From NCBI RefSeq assembly GCF_019649055.1, contig NW_026570240.1:1-64000 (forward strand): a stretch of 64,000 bases of DNA. Reading direction: 5' to 3'. The stretch's first letter is position 1; each line of letters begins with the position of its first letter. The position numbers and the translations under genes are program-made. This document shows positions 11,701 to 22,850 of the stretch, in pieces. The notes under the pieces were generated by a model, which was not told the origin of the DNA, did not search any database, and saw only the letters and a list, made by a program, of their open reading frames with translations. This DNA is from Paramacrobiotus metropolitanus (Eukaryota; Tardigrada; Eutardigrada; Parachela; Macrobiotidae).

Positions 11701-14700
11701 AAGAACCAAAGCGGGCTATATGTGGAAGTGATGGAAGGACGTACGCTTCACAATGCGAGCTGGACCGAGAAATTTGTGAAGGTCACCCTGTGCGATTTAA
11801 ACATCCAGGAGAATGTCCAGGTACGTGCGTTACAATACTGATTGGAGTACAATATATAACTTCAAGAACATTCTTGCACTTTCTTATTTACTCGCAAAAA
11901 GATGTGAGTACTCGTACTTGCCCGGTTATACTTCTGTTCGAGAAGAAAATGTTCATGCTTTCTTCATCCAAGATGTCCTCAGAATGGGTGTTTTTTAGCT
12001 CCGCCAAAATGGCGTTATATAGGTCCGTGGAGGCGTAGATCATGTATTTTAGACGTGAAAATGTACATAAAACAGTCTCCATAAGTATACTGGAACATGC
12101 CGTTCCAAGGACGGCGTGTTGTGCTCCGACGATTTCTGTAGCACGTCAAAACTGCTTGAAGTAGGACCGGGTTGCCTATAAATCAGATCGAGCGATTAAT
12201 TAGCTTTTTTATTACTTTTCTAATAAATAACGGGTACTTGTGCAAACAAAATCACAGTTTTCACAATATTAAATAAATTGCAGTAGTACAAAGTTTGTAA
12301 TGATTTATGAGCAACGAATGTATTTTGCTATCATTTTTGACAGAGTCGAAAAGATGCCATATGGAACGACTACATGCTCAAGAGATGGCACAGAAGCCGA
12401 CAGCCGGGGTTTTTATCCCTGATTGTGAGCCAGATGGGGCTTACGCTAGCGTACAGTGCCACACCGGCACAGGATATTGCTGGTGTGTTACGCGTAACGG
12501 GCGACCGATTCCGGGGTCGTCGGCTCGTTTCGAAAGGCCGCACTGCGCACACTATTGTAAGTTATCCCGAAACCAATATAACAAACTCTTCTTCGAGCGC
12601 GACTATTTAGTCTTTGATATGATTTTGGTTTACAATTAACTTGGATATGTGTTTCGAATTTCAGTGAATGCCAACAGTCACAAGCGATCGTCCCGCGGAA
12701 GAAAGGCGCGGCGTAGTGAGTAACAGTCAGACAATTTTTTAGTGGCATAATACCAATTAATATTGTACTTCGTATATTGCATAATGCTGGAAAGCAAGCA
12801 GGCTGCATTACAACAATCTTTTTATGTTGGGAATATCATATGAACTCCTAAATCATGATTGATTCCTTTCGTGTTGCTTTAGGTTGTGGCGTGGATGACC
12901 GGCAGCTCTTCAACAGAAATATGGTGCATATATTTGGATCCGAGTACAACAGGACACAAGAAAGCCGCAACGGTAGAGTAGGCATTTTAACGAAGCAAGT
13001 TATTATGGATGAAATTTCCGCGGTTTTTTTATAATTATATGAACGTAACAAGTATTTCGCATAAATATAAATTTTTGTGTAATTTTGGGAAGGTGATTAA
13101 TTTCACATTTAAATCGCAGCCACAGCAAATATTTCCCTGGATCTGCGCATCGTTCGGTGGAAGTTTGCTCAGTTAGATCTGGACCAGAATCGAGCGTTAA
13201 ATAAATCCGAATTGAGAGATCTGAGGAGAATGGTCAAAAAGATTATTCGACCACGCCCTTGTGCTAGAACATTTGCACAGTACTGTGATTTGGATCAAAA
13301 TAAAAACATCACACAGGAAGAATGGACAGTGTGTCTGGGAGTTACCAATACTATTGGTACGTGCTGTATGTACGCAATACTCGTACACTCGTATCGCAGT
13401 ATTTATACGGAGACTTTCAAACATTTAGTACCATTCGTTGGTTATCCAGGATCTGCGGATGCAGTGTGCACTACGTAGTGCTAAAATTAATGCTCATACA
13501 TGCAATACATAGAGGCTTTTTTAAAAATAAAGCGTGAAATTATAATTATGAATATTTGTCGGTTCTCTTACGGACAAGGTTTTAAAGCTAACAGTTTACA
13601 TCTTTTGCATGAATCTAAATGCAGGAAAAAGCGGAGGCTCTCCAACAGCTGTTGTGTCCAGCCAACCTCCTCGGGATTCGATTTTGACCATAACGGTCCG
13701 GCCGACAGCGTCGCTCATGTTCACGAATAAACCGCCCGTGGGAAAGCAAGTTTTCGAGTTATTTACCAGAGATCCAAAAACTAACCGACTTACAGCGTCA
13801 TGGAAGTCGAAATTCGGCACTTTGGACAGTGGGTTAAGCGGCATCGACTTCTTGCAGGAGGTAGTGCCGACGAATTCTTCTGCCAGAAAGCGAGATCCTT
13901 TGTTAAAGAAAAGTACGGTCACCATTCAGGGTCGTCCAGTAATGGAGTTTTACGTTGTTGTGTTGTACTGCAGAAAAGCCTAACTGTGCAGCTGAACGAA
14001 GCAAGGTTTTACTTAACAAACGAAGAAATCCTTCGGCCACCTATGTCCCGGAATGTGATGCCAGTGGCAACTACGCCAAAGTTCAATGTCATGCCGCAAC
14101 AGGTTTCTGTTGGTGTGTCTATCCGGAGAACGGCAAACCCATTTCCCAGACATCCAGGCTCAATGCTCGGCCCGACTGCAATATTCAGCGACCGCTGAGA
14201 GGTATCACAGACTACTCGATGTTCCGTTGTTGGTCACTGCAGTTTTTTGCTCGGTAAAGGTCAAGGCGCTGTAAGGAAAAATTAAAACTGATCTTGTGAA
14301 CGCAATAGGTAGGGCAGTACAGGGTACAACCATCTATATACACAAGCATTAGAAGCATACGTATTGTGTAATTTGGGTTGTGGCCTCACGCATTCCTTCT
14401 GCTCATTGTCGTTCAAGGAATTGTGAGATTTTTAAAAAATACGATCTTTACTTTTTAATTGTAGGTTGCCCTGGTGCCCGGAAAGATAATTTCCTCGCTA
14501 ATCTGACTGCCTACCTTATCCAGGAAATGACGAGTTCGATAATCAGAAATCAGTATGTCTCGTATTCAGCGCTTCCGCTGCATATTACTCTGTACATTCG
14601 AATTTCGACCGCAGTATCTATCGTAGTTGTCCTTTTACAAACCAATTTCACGGTGATGTTCCACATTAAATGGCTAATCGTTTGTTTGATTTTATTGCAG

Positions 14701-15157
14701 AAGCAAGGCCGTCGATATTCAGTATACCAAAAACGATGCTCTTCGATGGAAATTTCAGAATCTAGATACGAATGGAAATGGGGTATGTATAGTAACCGGC
14801 CGACGGTTATGAACGAAATTATTGCATAAAATGGGGATGTAGATTTCAGGCAAAAATTACTCTACTTAACTCTTGGCAGTATTATTGTTGAACCTACGGT
14901 TAGGTATACAATTATTGTACTCGTAGATACTGGAACGGTCTGAGTGGCGTCCGTTCAAAGAACATATGATGACCAGCGAAGGGCTCCGCAAATGTGGTAG
15001 GGGATACATGCGACACTGTGATACGGACGACAACAAAAGGATAAGCGTAGAAGAATGGCTAAGATGCGCCACTTCGCCGGCCCAAAGTGAGTTCCGCATC
15101 GGCAATTCTACTCTGACTGGGCTACTGGTAGTTAAATTTGAGCGTCTACATAGGTGA
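8708..15157 (+). CDS. SMOC-like secreted modular calcium-binding protein
   Basis: This is an extracellular matricellular protein of the SPARC/SMOC family (fly relative: magu/pentagone), expected to modulate BMP-type signalling and bind heparan sulfate. Eleven exons splice in frame: 8708-8830, 11649-11820, 12344-12556, 12665-12715, 12883-12972, 13120-13356, 13625-13912, 13974-14201, 14465-14552, 14701-14782 and 14927-15157, giving about 600 residues. In order they encode a hydrophobic signal segment (RLLFAFLIFSCVKA), a follistatin/Kazal domain (CGSDGRTYASQC), thyroglobulin type-1 domain 1 (CHTGTGYCWCV), a short basic linker, an EC domain with two EF-hands (DLDQNRALNKSE, DLDQNKNITQEE), a Ser/Lys-rich linker, thyroglobulin domain 2 (CHAATGFCWCV) and a second EC domain with two EF-hands (DTNGNGILERSE, DTDDNKRISVEE). 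Vertebrate SMOC has a single C-terminal EC domain, so the doubled unit is unusual. The first exon is 2.8 kb upstream and fits by phase only. A GTGAGT near 15088 leaves an alternative 3' end possible. Confidence 0.85.
8831..11648. other. Proposed long first intron of the SMOC-like gene
   Basis: About 2.8 kb of AT-rich sequence without a supported coding exon separates the signal-peptide exon from the Kazal exon. If the first exon is wrong, this would be upstream promoter sequence, and a different start exon should be sought here. An ORF at 11284-11517 ends in a hydrophobic stretch but has no usable start or splice phase. Confidence 0.45.
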
Positions 15158-15866
15158 ACGTCGCGCATCAATTCATATTAAAAGACTCGGCCCGAATCCT
15201 TTGGAAAAATATTTGAAACCGGATTAAATGTACCAAAGATACTTTCCAGATCAAAGATTTTTTAGTTATATATTTATTTTCTAAACTGTCTTGTTTTCTT
15301 TTCTGGCCTGCCACACAGTGTGAACGAAATTCGCACCGATTGCTTACTTTACTTTCTATCCTTCGTGTGCAAATCGCAATTCAATGATCTCTTTATTTCG
15401 TAATTAATGGACTTAAATGTCTCGCCGGTTTCGATATATTAATAATTTGTTGATATTTCTTTACTGCAAAACATGAAGCGATGTACTGTACAGTATCCGA
15501 ATAAGTAAAAAATCACAAGGTAGAAAGATCGCCGTTTGTGAACACCGTTACTCTTTCGGTTCACCTTATCACGGAAGGTTTCAAATTATCTTCGTGAGAA
15601 AAAGCCAACTTCTCTAAAAGAGCCACATTGTCCATATCAGAAGACCTAGAAAATATATTTTATTAGGTAACAGTCACTGCAATTTAGTGGAGAATTCTGT
15701 GCAACACTTTGGTATCCTACTGAAGTCCAGTCCAATTAAACTGAATTCTATTACGTAGCTGCAAGTTACACCATTCACCTCCACTGGTGAACGGATAAAG
15801 GAACCATTTATACAGTCATACTCTACAAAAATCTGGTTTAATCCGAAACACAGTACGTGCCATCAC
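15158..15866. other. 3' gap between convergent SMOC-like and DNAJC4-like genes
   Basis: About 709 bp of AT-rich sequence lies between two stop codons on opposite strands. It must contain both 3' UTRs. No coding signal is seen. Confidence 0.55.
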
Positions 15867-16938
15867 TTACAGTACGCGTTCTCGTAATTTGGCGTATTCA
15901 CGTGCATTTTTTTCGCTTCGTTCTTCCACGTCCACTCTCCGCAAAACGACAGACAAACTAAAGAACAAGACCAAGCTCACAGTCAGTTTAGAGAAGTTTT
16001 TCATTTATTTCTAAATACCTATTAAACGAAATGCCGAATTAACATATCACAGACTAAAAAAATCGACAGGCAGGAGATTAAATTGTACTAACCGGTACGT
16101 CCCGTAATGTATCAAACAACCCAACAGCGCAATCAAAAAGCACAAGCCCAACATCCATTTATTCGAAACTTTTGCAAATCCGTTAATCCCATAATAGTTT
16201 GCAGTTCCCACAGGCACATACTCAGCCTTCGCAAAAATGGGACCTTTGTAACGTGTGCGAGATGGATCCTCCTCCTTGTGCCTGTAAAATAGAGTACTTA
16301 CTACTACACTACACACCAACCAGTGATAGTTAGCACACTAAGAAAAAGCCTGACTTGTGAGAAGTCACTCTGTTATTAGAAGACACTCGAACGACTAGCG
16401 AGTACATTATTAATTTTAAAAGTGTCCCGAGCCACCGGTGCGTACATTCTCTCCGCAGCCTCTCGTGGGATCTCTTCCGATGGTGCTTTTTCTGACACAC
16501 TTTGTCGGAGTGCAGTGTCGTATTCGTGCCTCAACGTGACGGATCGTAAAACACGATAAGCTTCCAACATTTTGACAAATTCCTGCTGCGCGTTCTTGTT
16601 TTCTTTGTTACGATCAGGATGCAACTAACCAGCAGACATACAAATAGAGAAACTATTCCTTAAAGCCTAATAATTATTTCAAGTAAAAAACGAAAGTAAA
16701 ATCATGTTCGACGCGACTGCACACACACCTCTTTCGATCTGCGCACAAATGCTGCCTTGATATCCTTGGGAGACGCATTTTCCTCAACTCCCAAAATGCG
16801 GTAGAGTGTTGCGTTCGAACTAGCTCGAAACCTGCAACAAAACGTTACAAAGGAAAGGAGTTCAAAGGACCATGAAGCAAAGGACGTACTGTGCACAGAT
16901 CTAAGGCTGTGCCTTTTTACTGTTCTGATGACAACCAT
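15867..16938 (-). CDS. DNAJC4-like membrane J-domain protein
   Basis: This is a J-domain co-chaperone, expected to stimulate Hsp70 ATPase activity and to be anchored in an organelle membrane (human DNAJC4 type). Supported exons are 16729-16832 (upper end uncertain), 16406-16624, 16093-16274 and 15867-15957. The J-domain runs from LYRILGVEENASPKDIKAAF through the HPD motif (LHPDRNKENKN), which is split by an intron just before LHPDR, to EAYRVLRS. A soluble linker, one transmembrane helix (WMLGLCFLIALLGCLIHYG) and a short charged tail (VEERSEKNAREYAK) follow, the same order as in DNAJC4. The first coding exon is unresolved. An ATG at 16938 starts MVVIRTVKRHSLRS, a plausible targeting peptide, but the splice phase to the J-domain exon does not fit cleanly. 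It converges on the SMOC-like gene. Confidence 0.83.
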
Positions 16939-17797
16939 TTCAACATTCAGGATTGTATTTTGGGTCAAGGCAAAATTACTAACAAGTTATGCTCACCTGT
17001 GATATTTTCTGACTCGTAATTTATCCTGGGTCAGATGCACAGATTGTCGGATTTCAGGTAATTTTTGTAGAACCAAAAAAAACGGATACCCATCTCGCCC
17101 AAGCATGCTAACATTTATTTTAGTAGTAGCTGTATATCAACTGTGTCTGTAGCCAGCATTGTAAAAACAAAACAAATACAGAAAAACATTATAAACAGTA
17201 TCTTAGAATCTATATCAGAATTAATAAAAAAAACGACCTTGTCCGGAAAAGCAATAATATGATTAATACGAGTATTTATCAGACAAAATAAATGGAAAAA
17301 ACTAGAATTTCAAAAACATAAACAAACAGCTGATTTCGGTAGCCTAAATTTAGGATTTTCGGTAGCCTAAATTTAGGATTTTGGTTACAGTACCTGAAGT
17401 GTGTGCATTGTGCAACTTTCGCACCGTTGCACGACCGCGAAAACTTCCGTCGGTGTTTACTGCTTTTGTATCGTATACGAGTACGCATTACGCACTATTA
17501 CGCAGTTCCCTTTCTGGTGGTAGGTTTCCAGGACCTTCCTTTTTACTTTTTACGTTCCTTTTTACTTGTGCTAATATAAACAACCTAACGATAACATGAT
17601 TTATAACATAATGTATTACCAATGACCTAGGTATCCGTGGTCTTTCGCTGGGACACCTACCCGTGGTCTAGCTGGTCTGTGCCAGTTACAGCTTACAGTG
17701 CAAGTACTTTTCATGCAATGCAGTTCGTCGCAGATTGTTGAAAGAAACTTCAAAGTTACGAACGATTGTGCATCGTTATGATGTTATCACTTGCGGC
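16939..17797. other. Divergent promoter region between DNAJC4-like and POLE3-like genes
   Basis: About 860 bp separates two divergent starts. It contains a near-perfect tandem duplication of about 22 bp at 17336-17382 (unit begins GGTAGCCTAAATTTAGGATTT). No gene is seen. Confidence 0.5.
17336..17382. repeat. Two-copy 22-bp tandem repeat
   Basis: The unit GGTAGCCTAAATTTAGGATT is repeated directly. Its core CCTAAATTTAGG is itself palindromic. It sits between two divergent genes. Confidence 0.8.
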
Positions 17798-18876
17798 ATG
17801 ACGACAATAATGGATCACATTATCGCAAACCATGAACATTCTGAAATGGAAAAAAATTCGGAGAAGTTCGGCAGTATGGAGTTTGATCGTGAAGACGACG
17901 ACGCTAATATGGAAGCCCAGGAACAAGAAAATGTTACTACTGAAGAACTGGAGAACAGTGGGAAAGATGGAGGATTCACAATTGATGATTTGAAATTTCC
18001 TGAAGCAGTTGTTGTCAGAGTCATGAAGGAAATTGTAAGCAGAACCGCTGATTAGTGCATGTAGTTTAGTTTGAGCGTGCACAGAAGCACGGTATAGTAA
18101 AATAATTAACAATGTCTTCACTGTCCAACTGACGTAGCTGCCCGAGAAAACCCCAGTTGCGAAGGATGCCAGAGATTTTCTCTCACGGACTGCAGTCTTC
18201 TTCGTGTTGTACCTTGTAGACTGGTGAGTGTATGGGTTAATTATGTTGAAGTATGATAAAAGGAAAAGCGTAGGAATGCGATACTTAGTAACTTTACTGT
18301 AGTCTTCAGTTTGAGTATGACTTGAGACCCATAGATTATTCATATTTTAAGTCAGTCGTAGTCAGTAATGACACGCAAGAATCTGCAAGATATAATACGA
18401 GCCCCCTTTTTATAGTGCGGTTGGTTTGGCTGTGCGAAAGAAAAGGAAAACGATCCTACCGGAAGATGTGTTGATGGCCTTGGATGACGGTGAATTCAGC
18501 GCCATGGTGATTGAACTGAAAGCTTTACTAGCAGGTGGGAAAGCATATTCGTGCTTACGTTGGTAAACTCACCGTCAGAGAAGTGGTAGAACTTCACTTT
18601 ACACTTACAGAGCGAAAGAAAAATCCTTTGAAAGCAAAAGAAATTTCAGTGAATGTGCCCGATGCATCGCTAGCATCCAAGACATCGACAGAAATAGTAT
18701 TAAATGATTTACTGGAGCAACTGGAAGCAGAGAACATCCCCGAGGGCGGGAATGATCCTGTACATGATGTGCTGGATGAGAATAATATCGACCTTGGCCG
18801 TGGTGGTGAACTTGTGGAACCTTCCGGACAAAAGTGTCTAAGTGAAGCATTTAATGCATCCGATGACGAAGACTAG
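17798..18876 (+). CDS. POLE3: POLE3/CHRAC-14-like histone-fold protein
   Basis: This is a histone-fold subunit related to DNA polymerase epsilon subunit 3 and CHRAC-14, which pairs with a CHRAC1/POLE4-type partner in the nucleus to bind DNA and H3-H4. Four exons splice in frame: 17798-18034, 18138-18223, 18416-18534 and 18611-18876 (235 residues). The histone fold starts at IDDLKFPEAVVVRVMKEI, continues LPEKTPVAKDARDFLSRTAV and FFVLYLVDCAVGLA, and ends with RKKRKTILPEDVLMALDD, closely following POLE3. An acidic C-terminal tail ends ASDDED, as in the family. Unusual is an N-terminal extension of about 65 residues rich in Glu and Asp; human POLE3 begins almost directly with the fold. An earlier in-frame non-ATG codon exists, but ATG 17798 is the best start. 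It converges on the GST gene. Confidence 0.88.
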
Positions 18877-19577
18877 CCGTCGGCCTGGTTTGCCACTGTT
18901 TATGGTTGTCTTATGGGTAGTATAATCTTTTTGCTCTTTTTTTCTGTATGTATTGTAAGAGAACTTTAAGAAATGGTGTGCTGTAACGCACTGGCCATTC
19001 GGTACGGTACGGGCGTCGGCGAGTGATATTACCAAAACCATTGAACCATTTTATGGTTTTTTTTTTGCTGTAGACAACTCGCTAAAAGCTCAAACCGTTG
19101 CACAGGTCTGAAAGTTTATATTTCCGGATTGCTATGTTAACCGGGCACTGGGCAGCAGCCCTTTTAATATAAATAATGTATCCTTTTTTAATCGTTAACG
19201 TGTTGTACCAGAAGATCTCACTTGTCAGCCTGTTGCACTGGGACAATTATTCGTTTAACACCCTTAAATTTCTTACAAGCATGCAAAAAAAAAGAAAAAT
19301 ACGAAAATAATATTTAAAAACTTAACAATAGAAAATTATGTTTTACCCAGTACAGAAACCGGTACCCTCAATTTAAATTCAGTGTTAAATATTAGTAAAA
19401 ATTACTGAAGTATCGTTTATCGCAGAAATTTGCACAACGACACGTACTGTACGAGATACTCACAATTACAAAGTATTATTGTTAGTGTTTCTTACACGAC
19501 AAGAATTTATACAGTTAATGTATTATGCAATGTAATATACAAAATTGCGACATTTCGCAGATTCATGCGTTAGTAAT
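18877..19577. other. 3' gap between convergent POLE3-like and GST genes
   Basis: About 700 bp between two stop codons, AT-rich with homopolymer runs. It should contain both 3' UTRs. No gene is seen. Confidence 0.55.
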
Positions 19578-20237
19578 TTAGTACACTGTATCTGGACGCT
19601 TTTGCAGCCAATGATTGATCCCGTGAAGATTTCGGATATGCTGCCGGTGTGCGGAAAGCAACGGATATCTGTTAAGAACTGCTTGGTCAAATTGGAGAAG
19701 ACCATCCAGAAACCGCGTAACCACAAAGTCCGCCCATGAGGGTTTTTCCCCAACAAAGTAAAACTTTTTACTGTTGTTTTGTAGCATATTCTCCAGTCGT
19801 TTCAACACAGACACCGACTCGCGCAAATAATCCTCCCTGAGAGAATCTTCTCGGGATGCATGGTTGGCGGGACCTTTTCCAAGTTCGTCCTCTTGGACAA
19901 AAACTGCAGCCGCAACCCAGTTGGGCTGCTTTCGTTTCACTTCCGCTATATAGTCGGCTAGCGCATCTACTTCGGCCTCTTCCCATGCACTGGATCCAGC
20001 CAAGCCAAATCTCTTGGCCAAAAAGCGTTGAATGGCATAACTTTCCCCTAACACTTTACCGTCTACTTCCAAGAAAGGGAGTTTGCCATATGGCGCTCTG
20101 TGCTTAACAGCTGGCCACTCAGTGACCGGATCCAGGCGATTATCTTCGTACTCCACACCGGCGTACGCAAATATCCATCGAATAACTTCCCCGCTTCCTT
20201 TCGCGTTAAAATAATTTAATCGATATTTCGAATTCAT
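19578..20237 (-). CDS. Glutathione S-transferase, sigma class
   Basis: This is a cytosolic GST that conjugates glutathione to electrophiles or reduces lipid peroxides. It is a single uninterrupted exon of 219 residues counted from ATG 20237 (MNSKYRLNYFN); an in-frame ATG four codons upstream (20249) would add MLIG. The N-terminal thioredoxin fold has the catalytic tyrosine in YRLNYFNAKG, the cis-proline stretch APYGKLPFLEVDG and the glutathione-contacting ESYAIQRFLAK, the sigma-class pattern. The C-terminal helical domain ends with FLDGLLQFDQAVLNRYPLL and the usual HIRNLHGINHWLQKRP. Length is normal and nothing key is missing. The lack of introns contrasts with nearly every neighbour and hints at a retrocopy or an expanded GST family. 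It converges on the POLE3-like gene. Confidence 0.95.
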   Translation of the reverse strand: MNSKYRLNYFNAKGSGEVIRWIFAYAGVEYEDNRLDPVTEWPAVKHRAPYGKLPFLEVDGKVLGESYAIQRFLAKRFGLAGSSAWEEAEVDALADYIAEVKRKQPNWVAAAVFVQEDELGKGPANHASREDSLREDYLRESVSVLKRLENMLQNNSKKFYFVGEKPSWADFVVTRFLDGLLQFDQAVLNRYPLLSAHRQHIRNLHGINHWLQKRPDTVY

Positions 20238-21071
20238 TCCGATTAACAAGTTTGTAAGTTTCTTGCAGTATTTGTGATGTGATGGCTTTAAATTTTAGAA
20301 ATACTGAAATCTAACCATTAATTAGTACAACGTAAATTTCGCAAGCAGAAAAACTTGACAAGACTTATGGTTAGCCCTTGCTCGTCGAGAACTATAAATT
20401 ATTACAGTACTTACATATCCTAACTACGCACTGCATAATCTTAATCGGCGGAGAACAGAATCGTCCGAGCAAACCGGCCCAAGGCATTACTTTAACTGTA
20501 CATACTCAGTACGTACTACGTACTGTATGTGTAGTTTAAGCACGGTATATGTGGCGTGTCGACAACTTGAAGTACGACCGCAATAATTATGTTCCGATCG
20601 CAGTCGCACAAGCAAGAATTTGCTATCAGCAATAACAATATTCATAGCACAAGAGGAATCTCAAGTCAATAAATAATATTTTTATGAAGCATGGCAGCTT
20701 CTTAGCGGCTCGCTCGTCAGTCACTCATCTACCGGCTACGCAGTGCAGATTACTGCGTATAAGGCAGCCTAAAAACTTGTAGGAAATACGAAATTACGAG
20801 CCGTTTTCTGTCAAAATAATTCATAAAAATTTAACAAAATTACTTTAATTCTGTATAGAGCTATTGTGCGGTTCTTATGAATTGCGACCCGAGTGGCCAA
20901 ATGGTAATCTAGTATTAGATACGCCAATTTTCAAGTCAATGTTGTGCATGTACAGTACGTAAGTACTTAATTTGTGCGAACTCCCATGAGGTTCCTACTC
21001 TAACCATACGAAGTGTACGAGTACTATTGAAGTACGTACATATAAATAGTACCACTTCTATATAATATATA

Positions 21072-21787
21072 AACAAGCCCGGCACGGATGAATATTGGCC
21101 GATGACTATTAAAAAATAAGTAATTCCAAGGATGTGTTGCTTTGCGGTCGCTTACAGACTGTCATAATATTAATGAACCCGTACGTATGTTTAGTAATTA
21201 TATGAATACTAATCATCTGTGCCAGGACTTCGGCCCCTCTCCTTTGAGGCAAAGGATCTCGGCTTCTACTTTACCAATTTTGCTGCTTTAAAGTACATCA
21301 GAATTCTCTCAATGTGGCGGTGGATCATAGATTGTTGATTTTTTGCTAAAATCATTTGGCTACGTCCAGTGGTCAGTCATAAGCTTGTTACCATGGACAC
21401 GATAAGAAATGCATACACATCTAACCCGACCTGACCCAGCGGAACACTAGCAGTCTAGCAGTATCTTTGCTCGTATTTTAGTACAGTACAAAGTATCAGC
21501 GTAAACTATGTGTAAATAACTTCTGTACACTACAGTATTTAGCCAGTCCGTGTTGCGATAAACATATGTTCATTACGAGTATGTGAGAAAACGAAAAGCA
21601 AAGCATCTTTGTGTGTAATACTGATAGTACGTAAAGTATGTAGGCACTAGGCAGGTCACTGAAAACTATAATATCGCTCATTCTGATTGTTTCTTTCGTT
21701 TTACCGGCATAATACATAAAACTAGAAATTAAAGCATTGCAGTTAATAATAGTCGTACAAGCCAATATTCATCCGTGCTCAGCTTGT
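21072..21787. mobile_element. Inverted-repeat element with GCACGGATGAATATTGG ends
   Basis: A motif containing GCACGGATGAATATTGG at about 21080 reappears in inverse orientation at about 21758-21783 (CCAATATTCATCCGTGC). A related copy (CAAGCCCAGCACGGATGAAT) lies at 32335. Shared ends and inversion suggest termini of a short non-autonomous DNA element. There is no coding content. Confidence 0.45.
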
Positions 21788-22210
21788 ATTATGATACACT
21801 TTACATAAGTTAATCGAAACACGGACTGCCTACTTGTACATACAGTACATAACTTGCAATGATGACTAACGCGATGATGACTGACGTGTTAAGTTACTTA
21901 CATAAATTTTTTACTTTGTATTGTACTCGTTCTTATTGTTAAGTAGCAGCTCAGATATTGCTACTGTTCTGGGTCAAATTGTGTTAGAACAGTGTGCATT
22001 TCTTATCGCGTCCATGGTAACAAGCCTATGGTTGACCACTGGACCTAGACAAACGATTTTGGAAAACGTCAACAATCTTGGATCCACCGCTACACCTAGA
22101 GAATTTTGATGTACTTTAAAGCAACAAAATTGGTGAAGTAGAAGCCGAGATCCTTTGCCTCAAAGGACAGGGCCGAAGTCCTGGCACAGATAATCAGTAT
22201 TCATATAATT
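21195..22210. mobile_element. Long terminal-inverted-repeat (foldback/MITE-like) element
   Basis: Two arms of about 230 bp are inverted copies of each other: the left at about 21195-21425 and the right at about 21982-22210. Shared blocks include CTGTGCCAGGACTTCGGCCC, GAGGCAAAGGATCTCGGCTT and TTGTTACCATGGAC, with scattered mismatches. The roughly 560-bp centre carries no transposase. This fits a non-autonomous TIR element whose arms have diverged by roughly 10 percent by eye. Confidence 0.7.
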
Positions 22211-22850
22211 ATACAAGTACTGATCAAAAACAGGAAGATCGAAAACAAGGTGTCACGAAGAACATTTCTAGAATAGCTTCCAGAATTTCACTTTAATAAC
22301 CTGAGCGCAGGCCATGGCCGCAGCAAAAAATGTGGTGCGGTGCAAAACGATCTTCTCGAGAGTTACCTAAAACCGTTTTGAATGAACCCCGTATTTGAGT
22401 TACTTGGCTGGATAATTCTCTCTTTATTAAGCGGCGGTATAAAAAGGTCACGATTTTTCTATCACTACGAGTAGTAAAGATGCATTAACTCCACAGCCTC
22501 AGCCGACAACAGAATTTAATAGGCGTCCTCAGCCAAAATAAATACGTACTACGCAGCTTGTGGAAGTGTGGAAGATTGCTTGAGGTTTTTTATTCGCGTT
22601 GTGAGAAACAAAATTTTTTACACGAGATCATCTACGAGTACATAGAAGACCCAAGACCGCTATTCCAGCCGCCTGCAGTCGGCGGCAGCTTTAACGATAA
22701 AACTCATCGTGTTTTCAATTTTGCAAACTGCAGTTCTGCAATATTACTGTACTGTAGTGTTAGTACATTTTGACGCTGAAGACACAATAAAAAATTTCTG
22801 TAGTTTTTCCGAGTACTCCGCTACAATAAATCTTGTTTTTGTGCCTTGTA

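Larger units (their letters stand above)
20238..22850. other. Repeat-bearing intergenic region upstream of GST and SGT1
   Basis: This 2.6-kb region has no supported gene. It contains the divergent promoters of GST and SGT1 and two overlapping inverted-repeat structures (21072-21787 and about 21195-22210) of mobile-element type. GTAC-rich words are frequent. Confidence 0.55.
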
